Origin: Trichormus sp. NMC-1
GTDB lineage: Bacteria > Cyanobacteriota > Cyanobacteriia > Cyanobacteriales > Nostocaceae
Length of the DNA: 64,000 nt
Reading direction: 5' to 3'
Assembly (NCBI RefSeq): GCF_001858025.1
Contig: NZ_LZQD01000002.1
Location: forward strand, 524,120-588,119
Below the pieces are notes generated by a model, which worked only from the letters and a program-made list of their open reading frames with translations, ran no database searches and was not told the DNA's origin. Below are positions 55,067-63,433 of this stretch, in pieces. A program made the position numbers and the translations under genes. Positions within the stretch are counted from its first letter, which is position 1; each line of letters starts with the position of its first letter.

Positions 55067-56479
55067 TTAAAGAATTTTTCTACCTGTTAAAACTTCTCTC
55101 ACTTCTAACATGGCGGAATAGGTGGGGAGAATGTGTAGAGTTTCATTGGCTGGTGTATGTGCCAATGCTGTAGCGATCGCTTGCCGCAAGTCTTCTTCTA
55201 CAATCAAGTTGAGGTTACTCTGGGCAGATTTCTGACTATAACGTAGACGTAAGGCCATATCATACACGCGATCGCCACTTACAACCAAAGTCCCACCTCT
55301 TTCTACTAATTTTTCTGTATCTACATCCCAAATCCATGATACATCAGTACCATCCGGGGTGCGGTCATTCAAAACCAACAAAGTTGTTTTATCTGTACTT
55401 TGAGTAACAACACGAATAGTTTCATTTGTCCCCACAGGATTTTTAGATAATAATATCCTCACCCGTTTTCCATCAATTACTAAATCTTCGGCTCGACCAA
55501 AAGCAGCTTGGAAACTATTAATTGTTTCTCTAATTGTGACTTCATCAATTCCTAATTCTTTGGCTGCGGTGGCTGCGGCTAAAGTATTATATTTGTTGTA
55601 TAAACCAACCAGGATTTGTGACCATTCACCACTTTCTAAAGCTGGTTTACTCTTAGTAAAACCGCAACTTGGACAGGTGAAATCTCCTAAATGGGATAGG
55701 TAAACCCCTTGATAATCAAGAGAATGTCCACATCTCGGACAATAAATAGAATCTACAGCGTGAGGAATTGCTTCTAAATAATGTTCTGGTTCATTTAACC
55801 CAAAGAATAACACCTTTTGGGGTAATTGCTGACCGAGATTTGATAAAGTTGGATCATCAGCATTGGGAATAACTACCGTTGCTTCTGGTAATGTAGAAAT
55901 AACTTTTGTCCACCGTTTGCTAATGGTGTCAACTTCCCCATATCTATCGAGTTGGTCACGGAACAAGTTTAAACAGAGAATAATCCGGGGTTGAAGAGGT
56001 TTTAAAACTTTGGGAACAATATTTTCATCAACTTCCAAAATGGCGTAATCTACATTTAGAGAACCTAGTAAGTTCGCGTTGTCTATTAAAGCTGTTGCTA
56101 AACCATTTTCTAGATTTGCTCCAGTAGCATTATGGGCAATTTTGTAACCTTTGTGTTCTAAAATCGTAGATAATAATAGGGCTGTAGTGGTTTTTCCATT
56201 GGTTCCCGCAATCAAAATTATTCCGTTTTTAACTTGCTGACTCAATAATTGTAAAATTCGGGGTTCAATGCGTCGCGCAATAGACCCTGGTAATACACTA
56301 GCAGCACCAAGACGCAGAGAGCGTACTAAAAATGTGACACTTTTAGCGATTGATACCGCTAAACCCAGTTGTAGTCTATCTATAAGTTCTATTTTCTTTC
56401 CCACAGCCGTTGTTAACGTATCGTCTTTAATTACAAATTTAATCTTGCAAGTGTAGCGAATCTTGGCACAAAAAGCCAC
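55067..56479 (-). CDS. murT: MurT-like Mur ligase
   Basis: The family works with GatD to amidate lipid II glutamate, an ATP-dependent wall-modifying step. The ligase core has P-loop IAGTNGKTTTALLLS, LEVDENIVPKVL, NLFRDQLDRYGEVD, a zinc ribbon (CPRCGHSLDYQGVYLSHLG then CPSCGF) and the C-terminal DUF1727 domain (RVRILLSKNPVGTNETIRV; LLVLNDRTPDGTDVSWIWDVD). No gatD gene is visible beside it. The longest frame's first 25 or so residues look like spacer; the real start may be near KKIELIDRLQLGLAV, so length is about 440-470. Confidence 0.87.
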   Translation of the reverse strand: MAFCAKIRYTCKIKFVIKDDTLTTAVGKKIELIDRLQLGLAVSIAKSVTFLVRSLRLGAASVLPGSIARRIEPRILQLLSQQVKNGIILIAGTNGKTTTALLLSTILEHKGYKIAHNATGANLENGLATALIDNANLLGSLNVDYAILEVDENIVPKVLKPLQPRIILCLNLFRDQLDRYGEVDTISKRWTKVISTLPEATVVIPNADDPTLSNLGQQLPQKVLFFGLNEPEHYLEAIPHAVDSIYCPRCGHSLDYQGVYLSHLGDFTCPSCGFTKSKPALESGEWSQILVGLYNKYNTLAAATAAKELGIDEVTIRETINSFQAAFGRAEDLVIDGKRVRILLSKNPVGTNETIRVVTQSTDKTTLLVLNDRTPDGTDVSWIWDVDTEKLVERGGTLVVSGDRVYDMALRLRYSQKSAQSNLNLIVEEDLRQAIATALAHTPANETLHILPTYSAMLEVREVLTGRKIL

Positions 56480-56766
56480 ACATTAATAATTCAAGATTCA
56501 AAATAGAGTCTATGGCAAGCTGCACGAACAAAATTGGTATGATAAATAATCCCACCACAGGGTATCTTAAAAAATGGTGCGTAGATGTAATTATATATCT
56601 AGGCTAGTACATCTTTGCGTAAGTCAACCAATTATTAAAAATTCTTGAAAAGCTTGTGTAATGTGCTTTTTAAATTTTTGATTTTTAATTTTTAATTCCG
56701 CAAAGCGGTACTAGTCGGCTGAATTCAGCACAAACTTAGGGAAAATAGTAGCTTAAAAGGTTCTCG

Positions 56767-57360
56767 TTGATGAATAGCATGAAGTGGCTTTTTTTACAAA
56801 CTAAAATAATTGCTAACTGGCGACGGTTGGTGTCAAAATGCTTATTGTTGGTGATTTGTCTACTTATCATAAGTATACAGCCAGCTTCGGCAGGTATGAA
56901 AGATGATAGATACGAAGGGAATATTTTCGTAATTTATGCTGGTAATGGTTCTCTAGTTCCTCCCAGACAAACCCTAGCCCAGACTTTAGCACAACATAAA
57001 CCCGCATTGCTGGCATTTTATGTTGATGATAGCAAGGATTGTAAACAGTATGCGGTCTTTATTTCCCAAACTCAGGCATTCTATGGACGAGCAGCGGAGA
57101 TTATCCCCATAAGTGTTGATACAATACCAATTAAGGCAAGCTACGACCCCACGGAACCAGGATACTACTACTCAGGGGGTGTACCGCAAGTTGTCATTTT
57201 TGACAAGTCAGGAAAAGTAATCTTGAATAAAAAGGGTCAAGTTCCTTTTGAAGAGATAGACGACAAATTTCGAGAAGTGTTTGATTTCTTACCTCGTGAC
57301 CAGTCTATTGAGTTCAAGCAACGCTCATTTAATGAATTCAGCAGCGAGTTGAGTCAGTAA
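56767..57360 (+). CDS. Exported thioredoxin-fold protein
   Basis: 197 residues. A signal peptide or membrane anchor (CLLLVICLLIISIQPASAG, about 26-43) is followed by a thioredoxin-like domain (KPALLAFYVDDSKDCKQYAVFISQTQAFYG; AEIIPISVDTIP; GGVPQVVIFDKSGKVILNKKGQVPFEEID). The usual CxxC is replaced by DSKDCK, so only one Cys is present and classical disulphide exchange is unlikely. It resembles cyanobacterial thylakoid-lumen thioredoxin-like proteins tied to photosystem assembly; that role is inference. A clear terminator follows at 57393. Confidence 0.78.
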   Translation: MMNSMKWLFLQTKIIANWRRLVSKCLLLVICLLIISIQPASAGMKDDRYEGNIFVIYAGNGSLVPPRQTLAQTLAQHKPALLAFYVDDSKDCKQYAVFISQTQAFYGRAAEIIPISVDTIPIKASYDPTEPGYYYSGGVPQVVIFDKSGKVILNKKGQVPFEEIDDKFREVFDFLPRDQSIEFKQRSFNEFSSELSQ

Positions 57361-57392
57361 ACATTTCCACACAGGATAATTAACTTTTCTGG

Positions 57393-57418
57393 AAGTCCGC
57401 ACTAGCGGACTTATTTTC
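57393..57418 (+). terminator. Intrinsic terminator after the thioredoxin-fold gene
   Basis: AAGTCCGC pairs perfectly with GCGGACTT around ACTA, followed by ATTTTCT. It lies 33 bp past the stop. Confidence 0.75.
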
Positions 57419-57564
57419 TATATACATCATTTCTCATATCCAGGTGCAGATTTTTAGTTTTACCTGATACTGCATTTCTATTCCGGTCAAGAGATAATAG
57501 TTAAATCACGCTTCACCAATGACTAATGACTCATAACTAATAACTACTAATTAGGTTTGTTCCG

Positions 57565-58173
57565 ATGCCAAAAGTTTATACTACCCAGGAACTCATCCAA
57601 ATTTTAGCAGATGAACGCCAAGCTTGTCTGAAAGGAGAACGTCTTAAGTTAGAGGTAACGGCCTCTGGCAATCCCGTTCTCGACCAGTTTATCACAAGTG
57701 AAGGGCTACAAAAGTTTACAGCCTATCAAGATTTTAAAGCATCGATTCATGAATATCAACGAGAAAATGAAGTTTCTGGGATTGTCTGGAAAGATTTGAC
57801 AGTCAAGGGAAAAACTCTACATTATCCCGAAGTTGACGCGCAGTTAATTGCTTTAAAAAGTGATTTGGAAATTTTGAAAACTTCAAAAAATTCAATTCTG
57901 GAATTTTGGAATGCAGTTACAGCAGAAATGGAGTTATATTTGAGTGTGAGTAATGGTAAATTACACGAAAAAATCAATATATTAGATGTTGAGAGAATTA
58001 TTCAAAGAACAGAATGGGCTAGTTTGTTAAAATGGGAAAACTCGAAGTTTTTAGAAGTTATTTTGCAGTTGGGTTGGGGTCAACCGGAGGAAGCTGCTTA
58101 TAAACGAGGAAGACCACATTCAGGTAGTGAATTTATTCATGCGGTAAACCCTGGTAATTATCCCATTGGTTGA
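57565..58173 (+). CDS. Hypothetical protein, possibly conserved in cyanobacteria
   Basis: 202 residues of unknown function. The N-terminal half contains YTTQELIQILADERQACLKGERLKLEVTASGN; the C-terminal half is helical (EFWNAVTAEMELYLSVSNG; RIIQRTEWASLLKWENSKFLEVILQLGWGQPEEAAYKRGRP). No catalytic motif or membrane segment is seen. A single-gene unit; a TCTGCGTTTATCTGCG-type repeat follows, before convergent cobL. Confidence 0.6.
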   Translation: MPKVYTTQELIQILADERQACLKGERLKLEVTASGNPVLDQFITSEGLQKFTAYQDFKASIHEYQRENEVSGIVWKDLTVKGKTLHYPEVDAQLIALKSDLEILKTSKNSILEFWNAVTAEMELYLSVSNGKLHEKINILDVERIIQRTEWASLLKWENSKFLEVILQLGWGQPEEAAYKRGRPHSGSEFIHAVNPGNYPIG

Positions 58174-58222
58174 TTTCATCTGCGTTTATCTGCGTTTATC
58201 TGCGTTTAATTAATCAGGGTTT

Positions 58223-59452
58223 TCATAACTTATATCCTATCCATTGCGTAACTTGAGACATTCCCTTCCAACCTAAAAATTTACCAATTGGTTCTGCGCG
58301 TTGAATAGAAATGCGGGTGAAATTTCCTCCCACTTTTTCATACCATTGAAATAAGGTTTGTTCACCTTCTAAAGTCACAACATTTGCAACCATTCTCCCC
58401 CCAGGACGTAACGCATTCCAACAAATATCAAATAGTCCTGGTGCGGTGACTCCACCACCGATAAAAATCGCGTCGGGTGTGGGTAAGTTGTGAATTATTT
58501 CTGGTGCTTTTCCGGTGATGATTTGTAAATTGGGTGTCCCTAAAGCTGCGGCATTATCGATTATATAATTTATTCTAGTTTCGTTTTGTTCAAGAGCGAT
58601 CGCACGACATCGAAAGTTACTCCGCATCCATTCTATCGAAATTGAACCACAACCAGCACCGATATCCCAAAGCAACTCCCCCGGTAAAGGTGCTAAACTC
58701 GATAAAGTAATTGCCCGCACTTCCCATTTAGTTAATTGTCCATCATGGTGAAACGCACTATCAGGTAAACCGGGAAATCTCGATAAAGGCATTACTCCCA
58801 CATCGGCGATACAATCAACTGCAATGGTATTTAAAGCTGCGATTTCTGTTTCTTGCCAAGATGCGGCGATACCTTCTAAAATGCGTTCATGAATACCGCC
58901 CATTCTTTCCAAAACGGTAATTTTGCTATCACCATAACCACGATTTGTCAAGAGTTCAGCCACAATTTTCGGTGTTTCCTGTCCTGAACTCAAAATCAAT
59001 AACTTCGCACCTGGGTAGATGTAAGATTGGAGAAGAGAAGCTGGACGACCGCATAAACTCAAGGTTTCCACTTCGGGTAATGACCATCCTAATCGAGAAC
59101 AAGCAAGACTAAAAGCCGAAGGTGCAGGAATAATCGTAATTTCAGAAATAGGAATATGATTTGTAATAGTTGCACCCACACCGTAACACATCGGGTCGCC
59201 ACTAGCTAACACGCAAATTGCTTGACCTCGCCGTTGAATAATTTCTGCTATTGAAGCGCTAAAGGGAGATTTCCAAGTGATTTTTTCGCGGTTGTCGTTT
59301 GGGGGTAACATAGCCAGATGACGTTCCCCACCGACAATAATTGTAGCTTGGTTAAGGAGAGAAAGAGCGATAGCGAAGCGCGACCTAGGAATCGCACTTA
59401 ATCCCGGAATTCCATCTTCGCCTATACCGATTATTGATAGCCATTTATTCAT
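58223..59452 (-). CDS. cobL: Precorrin-6Y C5,15-methyltransferase (decarboxylating) CobL
   Basis: It methylates C-5 and C-15 and decarboxylates the C-12 acetate in corrin-ring synthesis. 409 residues: a CbiE-type N-terminal tetrapyrrole methylase (WLSIIGIGEDGIPGLS; LASGDPMCYGVG; IIPAPSAFSLACSRLGWS; LCGRP) joined to a CbiT-type C-terminal SAM domain (LLWDIGAGCGSISIEWMR; AIALEQNETRINYIIDN; FIGGGVTAPGLFDICWNALRPGGRMVANVVTLEG). Near residues 21-31 an extra segment (PRSRFAIAL) is encoded by a GCGATAGCGAAGCGCGACC short repeat inserted in frame. Convergent with the hypothetical gene. Confidence 0.94.
   Translation of the reverse strand: MNKWLSIIGIGEDGIPGLSAIPRSRFAIALSLLNQATIIVGGERHLAMLPPNDNREKITWKSPFSASIAEIIQRRGQAICVLASGDPMCYGVGATITNHIPISEITIIPAPSAFSLACSRLGWSLPEVETLSLCGRPASLLQSYIYPGAKLLILSSGQETPKIVAELLTNRGYGDSKITVLERMGGIHERILEGIAASWQETEIAALNTIAVDCIADVGVMPLSRFPGLPDSAFHHDGQLTKWEVRAITLSSLAPLPGELLWDIGAGCGSISIEWMRSNFRCRAIALEQNETRINYIIDNAAALGTPNLQIITGKAPEIIHNLPTPDAIFIGGGVTAPGLFDICWNALRPGGRMVANVVTLEGEQTLFQWYEKVGGNFTRISIQRAEPIGKFLGWKGMSQVTQWIGYKL
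59364..59390. repeat. Short GCGATAGCGAAGCGCG repeat inserted in frame in cobL
   Basis: The stretch AGCGATAGCGAAGCGCGACC is of the kind found widely between genes in Nostocales. Here it lies within codons 20-31 of cobL and adds about ten residues relative to the expected CbiE N-terminus without breaking the frame. Confidence 0.55.
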
Positions 59453-59482
59453 AAATAATAATTCGTAATACCGCTACACGCC

Positions 59483-59809
59483 CTATAGCAATATTACAGT
59501 TTCAGCAGATTGGTTTAGCGGATGATGAGGACGAAGATGTAAAGTGATTTCCGTATCAAGTCGCTTGAGAAAAATCAGGAGTTTACCCTCGCTAAAACGT
59601 TGAAACTCTCCTTTCATTAAATGAGATACTTCTGGCTGAGGAATGCCAAGAAGTTCACTGATTTCGCGCTGTTTAAGGTTGCGTTGTTTCAGGAGACGGA
59701 GTACCTGAAGCCCTATTTTACCCCGCGTAAAAAGTTCATCTGCATTCGATAAACCGAGGTCAGCGAATACGTTGCCACTGCTTTCTTCAAAAACTGGTTC
59801 CTGTGTCAT
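59483..59809 (-). CDS. XRE-type HTH antitoxin (HigA-like)
   Basis: 108 residues with a clear HTH (GLQVLRLLKQRNLKQREISELLGIPQPEVSHLMKGEFQRFS) of the kind that partners RelE/HigB-type toxins. It overlaps the upstream toxin gene by 4 bp, the toxin-first order usual in HigBA modules. It would neutralise the toxin and repress the operon. Convergent end lies near cobL's start, with 30 bp between. Confidence 0.85.
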   Translation of the reverse strand: MTQEPVFEESSGNVFADLGLSNADELFTRGKIGLQVLRLLKQRNLKQREISELLGIPQPEVSHLMKGEFQRFSEGKLLIFLKRLDTEITLHLRPHHPLNQSAETVILL

Positions 59810-60129
59810 GATTGTTTCTCCCTTGCTACCGCGTCCTTATAGCGTTGCTTAATCAAGTCAACATCAGCCTGTGGAGTTTTAATCCCCTGCTTTGATTTCT
59901 TCTGAAAAGCGTGCAGAACATAAATTTTATCCCCAACCTTTACCGCGTAGACTGCCCTGTAAGTATCGGTATCGTAGCGTTTGACGATTTCATACACACC
60001 GTTTCCAACCCCTTTAAAAGGCTTGGCATCCATTGGTGTTTCGCCTACTTGCACCAGTTGTAGCGCATAGCCTAATGAAGCACGCACATCTTCAGGAAAT
60101 GAGCGGATATTTTTGAGAGAGTCTCCCAT
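59806..60129 (-). CDS. RelE/HigB-like toxin
   Basis: 107 residues with the RelE-fold pattern: NIRSFPEDVRASLGYALQLVQVGE at the start, KPFKGVGNGVYEIVKRYDTDTYRAVYAVKVGDKIYVLHAFQKKSKQGIKTP, then a C-terminal helix DVDLIKQRYKDAV. Members of this subfamily (phage-derived Gp49-like/HigB-2) act as ribosome-dependent mRNA endonucleases. It looks intact and overlaps its HTH antitoxin by 4 bp. It diverges from the cob operon. Confidence 0.88.
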   Translation of the reverse strand: MGDSLKNIRSFPEDVRASLGYALQLVQVGETPMDAKPFKGVGNGVYEIVKRYDTDTYRAVYAVKVGDKIYVLHAFQKKSKQGIKTPQADVDLIKQRYKDAVAREKQS

Positions 60130-60330
60130 CTAAACAAGAGGTCGTAAACGAATGTCTATAATATTTTCATCATCGTCCATTTTATATGAAATTTCCTATA
60201 AAAACAAGTCAGACAATAACACGAAATATCCCCTGTGCAAAGCCTGAAGGATAAATTTCAAATTTATCTATTTCGCTGCTCTTGATTCAAAGCGATCCGC
60301 AAAATACCTCCTTGTGCTAAACTGCTAAAT

Positions 60331-60464
60331 CTTAGAGTTGGGAAACTTCGGTGAAATTCCGGGACTGTGCCGCAGCTGTGAGGCAATTTTAGATTTCCGA
60401 ACAAGAGATTTTAGATTGTTGGGGGTTGACTCAGAACCCCAGACTCGGAAAAACACGGGTAAGA
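60331..60464 (+). promoter_or_regulatory. Cobalamin riboswitch
   Basis: The conserved core is readable: TTGGGAAacttcGGTGAAATTCC, then ACTGTGCCGCAGCTGTGAGG (B12-box type GCCGCAGCTGTGA), peripheral stems, a GGGGTT/AACCCC hairpin and a closing ACTCGG...CACGGGT. It lies 50 bp before cobG and should shut down the cob operon when adenosylcobalamin is plentiful. End points are approximate. Confidence 0.88.
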
Positions 60465-60512
60465 AAATAATCCAAAATCCAAAATCCAAAATCCAAAATT
60501 GAGTAAGTCAGA

Positions 60513-62039
60513 ATGCCAACTATAAGGAGTTTATCAAGTTCTGTCTCTGCGTCACACAGAGAAGGAGTTTTAATTTTGCTGTCCGCATTTACCGCCTGTC
60601 CAGGCTTATTTTACACCACACCTGCCCAAGATGGCATATTGTCTCGCATCAGAATACCAGGCGGGAATATGGAGAGTGAACAATGTCTATTGATCGCAAA
60701 CATAGCCGATAATTATGGTGGTGGCTATGTAGATGTAACAAATCGAGCCAATTTGCAAATCCGAGAAATCAAAACCGGGATAAATATTGAAGTTCTCCAG
60801 CATTTACAGCAATTGGGTTTAGGTTCTGCCAATCCTAATGTAGACCATATCCGTAACATTATGACCAGCCCCACTGCGGGTATTGATTTCCAGGAATTAA
60901 TCGATACTCGTCCCTTAGTGAAAGCCTGGGATAATTATATTACAGCACATCCTCATTTAGGCGGACTATCTGCTAAATTTAGTGTTTGCTTTGATGGTGG
61001 TGGTAAAGTTTCGGTATTGAATCAGCTTAACGATATCACCTTTGAGGCTGTGTTGGTTGATGGTAATATTTACTTCCGTCTTTATTTGACTATTGGTGAA
61101 AAAGGAGAACCAGCTAGAGATACAGGAATTTTCTTAAAACCAGAGGAATGTTTACCAGTTTTAGCAGCTTTAGCGGATGTTTATTTACAACATATAGATT
61201 CTCAAAGTCAACGCAAACCACGTTTGCGGGAAGTTATCAATAATTTAGGGATAGAAAATTATCTGCGTTTAGCTTTTACAAGCAAATCCCTTACTTCCCA
61301 ACCCCTAGTTTGTCATAGCTTTTCCCAATTACCAGCCCAAACAGATATGATAACTGTTCCGGCAGACTCAATTGGTATTCATCCCCAAAAACAAGTAGGA
61401 TTATTCTATATTGGTGTCGTCCTACCCCTAGGCAGGGTGGAAAGTTTGCAAATGAGAGGTTTGGGTGATTTAGCAGAAAAATATGGTAGTGGTAATATTA
61501 GGCTAACACCTTGGCAAAATTTGCTGATTACCGATATTCCCCAACCACAAGTCGTCGAAGTAGAAAGAGAAATTAGCAACTTAGGACTAAGTTATTCTCC
61601 GACTAATATTAAAAGTGCATTAGTGGCTTGTTCTGGTAAACGCGGTTGTGCTGCTTCCGCAACCGAAACTAAAGATCATGCCTTAAAATTAGCAAAATAT
61701 CTTGAAAATCGGATTATCCTAGATTATCCAGTTAATATTCATTTTAGCGGTTGTGCGAAATCTTGCGCCCAACATAATCAAGCTGATATTACCTTGCTTG
61801 GTGTCAGCATTGAGTCAGAAAATGAAACTTTAGAAGGATATCAAGTTTATGTTAGTGACAGTACCTTACAAAAATTTGGACATCAACTTTATGAATATGT
61901 AAATTTTAGCGAACTTCCAGCACTAATTGAGCAGATGTTAAAAACGTATAAAATAGAACGTCTAAATTCTAAAGAAACCTTTAGAGATTTCAGCCAACGT
62001 CATGCTCCCCAACTCAAACAAGCAATACATCATAGCTAA
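60513..62039 (+). CDS. cobG: Precorrin-3B synthase CobG
   Basis: It converts precorrin-3A to precorrin-3B, using an Fe-S and siroheme-type sulfite/nitrite reductase fold. 508 residues with the N-terminal CPGLFYTTPAQDGILSRIRIPGG, two repeats of the nitrite-reductase half-domain, and the Fe-S cysteines in ACSGKRGCAAS and FSGCAKSCAQ near residues 370-420. The ATG at 60513 adds about 20 residues of poor conservation. A TTG at 60576 with AAGGAG 8 bp before it may be the true start (LSAFTACPGLF). First gene of a riboswitch-led operon with cobH 50 bp on. Confidence 0.9.
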   Translation: MPTIRSLSSSVSASHREGVLILLSAFTACPGLFYTTPAQDGILSRIRIPGGNMESEQCLLIANIADNYGGGYVDVTNRANLQIREIKTGINIEVLQHLQQLGLGSANPNVDHIRNIMTSPTAGIDFQELIDTRPLVKAWDNYITAHPHLGGLSAKFSVCFDGGGKVSVLNQLNDITFEAVLVDGNIYFRLYLTIGEKGEPARDTGIFLKPEECLPVLAALADVYLQHIDSQSQRKPRLREVINNLGIENYLRLAFTSKSLTSQPLVCHSFSQLPAQTDMITVPADSIGIHPQKQVGLFYIGVVLPLGRVESLQMRGLGDLAEKYGSGNIRLTPWQNLLITDIPQPQVVEVEREISNLGLSYSPTNIKSALVACSGKRGCAASATETKDHALKLAKYLENRIILDYPVNIHFSGCAKSCAQHNQADITLLGVSIESENETLEGYQVYVSDSTLQKFGHQLYEYVNFSELPALIEQMLKTYKIERLNSKETFRDFSQRHAPQLKQAIHHS

Positions 62040-62089
62040 ATATCCGCTTTTATCGGCGGTTGAAAATCCAAAATATCAAATAAAGAAAA

Positions 62090-62716
62090 ATGTCAAACTA
62101 TATACGCGATGCTAATGAAATATACCGTAATTCTTTTGCTATTATCCGGTCAGAAGCGAAGCTAGATCTCCTGCCAGAAGATGTAGCACAAGTAGCAGTC
62201 CGCCTGATTCATGCCTGTGGAATGACGGATATAGTTACAGACTTGGGATATTCAGCAAATGCAGTAGAGTCAGGTAGAAAAGCCTTAGCAGCTGGCGCAC
62301 CAATTTTGTGTGATTGCCGTATGGTAGCCGAAGGCGTTACCAGAAAAAGATTACCTGCCAATAACAACGTTATCTGTACTCTCAACGACCCAGAAGTACC
62401 ACAAATAGCCAAACGGTTGAGAAATACCCGGTCAGCAGCAGCGTTGGAATTATGGCGTTTCCATCTAGACGGGGCAGTAGTAGCGATTGGAAATGCACCT
62501 ACAGCCCTGTTTAGGTTATTAGAAATGCTCGATACTGGCGTTCCACGTCCAGCCTTAATTTTAGGCTTTCCAGTGGGGTTTGTGGGTGCAGCCGAATCAA
62601 AAGCAGCATTGGCAGCGGATAGCCGCAATGTACCATTTTTAACTTTACATGGAAGACGGGGCGGAAGTGCGATCGCAGCAGCTGCCATTAACGCCTTAGC
62701 AACCGAGGAAGAATAA
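62090..62716 (+). CDS. cobH: Precorrin-8X methylmutase CobH/CbiC
   Basis: It shifts the C-11 methyl to C-12, giving hydrogenobyrinate or cobyrinate. 208 residues: YIRDANEIYRNSFAIIRSEA, VAVRLIHACGMTDIV (the catalytic His), ILCDCRMVAEGVTRKRLP, TRSAAALELWRFHLDGAVVAIGNAPTALFRLLEML and GFPVGFVGAAESKAAL. Full length. It ends 2 bp before cobI. Confidence 0.95.
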   Translation: MSNYIRDANEIYRNSFAIIRSEAKLDLLPEDVAQVAVRLIHACGMTDIVTDLGYSANAVESGRKALAAGAPILCDCRMVAEGVTRKRLPANNNVICTLNDPEVPQIAKRLRNTRSAAALELWRFHLDGAVVAIGNAPTALFRLLEMLDTGVPRPALILGFPVGFVGAAESKAALAADSRNVPFLTLHGRRGGSAIAAAAINALATEEE

Positions 62717-62718
62717 TC

Positions 62719-63423
62719 ATGAAAACGGGCGGTCGTCTGTATGGAATTGGTGTAGGGCCTGGAGATCCAGAACTATTGACCCTAAAAGCATTGCGGCTAT
62801 TACAATCGGCCCCCGTCATAGCTTATCAATCAGCCACAGACCGGGAAAGTATCGCCAGAAAAATAGTGTCGCAATATTTACCCGGCAATCAAATCGAGGT
62901 TTTGTATCATCTTCCCCGCGCCTTAGAACCCGAAAAAGCCAAATCCATCTACGACCAAGAAGTTAAACCCATCGCCGACCATCTGGCATCTGGTCGGGAT
63001 GTGGTTGTATTATGTGAAGGAGACCCGTTTTTCTACGGTTCCTTCATGTATATCTTCACACGTTTATCTGATAAATACCAAACGGAAGTTGTCCCCGGAA
63101 TTTCTTCACTCATGGCCTGTCCAGTCTCCCTGGGCGTACCGTTCACCTACTACAACGATATTCTCACAGTTCTACCTGCCACACTGCCCACAGAAATGCT
63201 AATTACACATCTATTAGCCACAGACGCAGCTGCAATCATGAAACTGGGTCGCCATTTTACCAAAGTCCGCGATGTCCTCCATCAATTAGGAATAGCATCA
63301 CGGGCAAAATATATTGAACGGGCAACAACGACACAACAGAGAATTTTACCACTCGATGAAGTGAATCCCGAAGAAGTTCCATATTTTTCGATGATTGTCA
63401 TACCGACTAAACAGAAACTCTAA
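62719..63423 (+). CDS. cobI: Precorrin-2 C20-methyltransferase CobI
   Basis: It adds the C-20 methyl group from S-adenosylmethionine. 234 residues with GRLYGIGVGPGDPELLTLKALRLL, VVLCEGDPFFYGSFMYIFTRL, VVPGISSLMACPVSLGVPFTYYND and ERATTTQQRILPLDEV. Full length. Two base pairs separate it from cobH, and the cbiG/cobJ gene follows 10 bp on, all in one operon. Confidence 0.95.
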   Translation: MKTGGRLYGIGVGPGDPELLTLKALRLLQSAPVIAYQSATDRESIARKIVSQYLPGNQIEVLYHLPRALEPEKAKSIYDQEVKPIADHLASGRDVVVLCEGDPFFYGSFMYIFTRLSDKYQTEVVPGISSLMACPVSLGVPFTYYNDILTVLPATLPTEMLITHLLATDAAAIMKLGRHFTKVRDVLHQLGIASRAKYIERATTTQQRILPLDEVNPEEVPYFSMIVIPTKQKL

Positions 63424-63433
63424 AATCTAAAAT

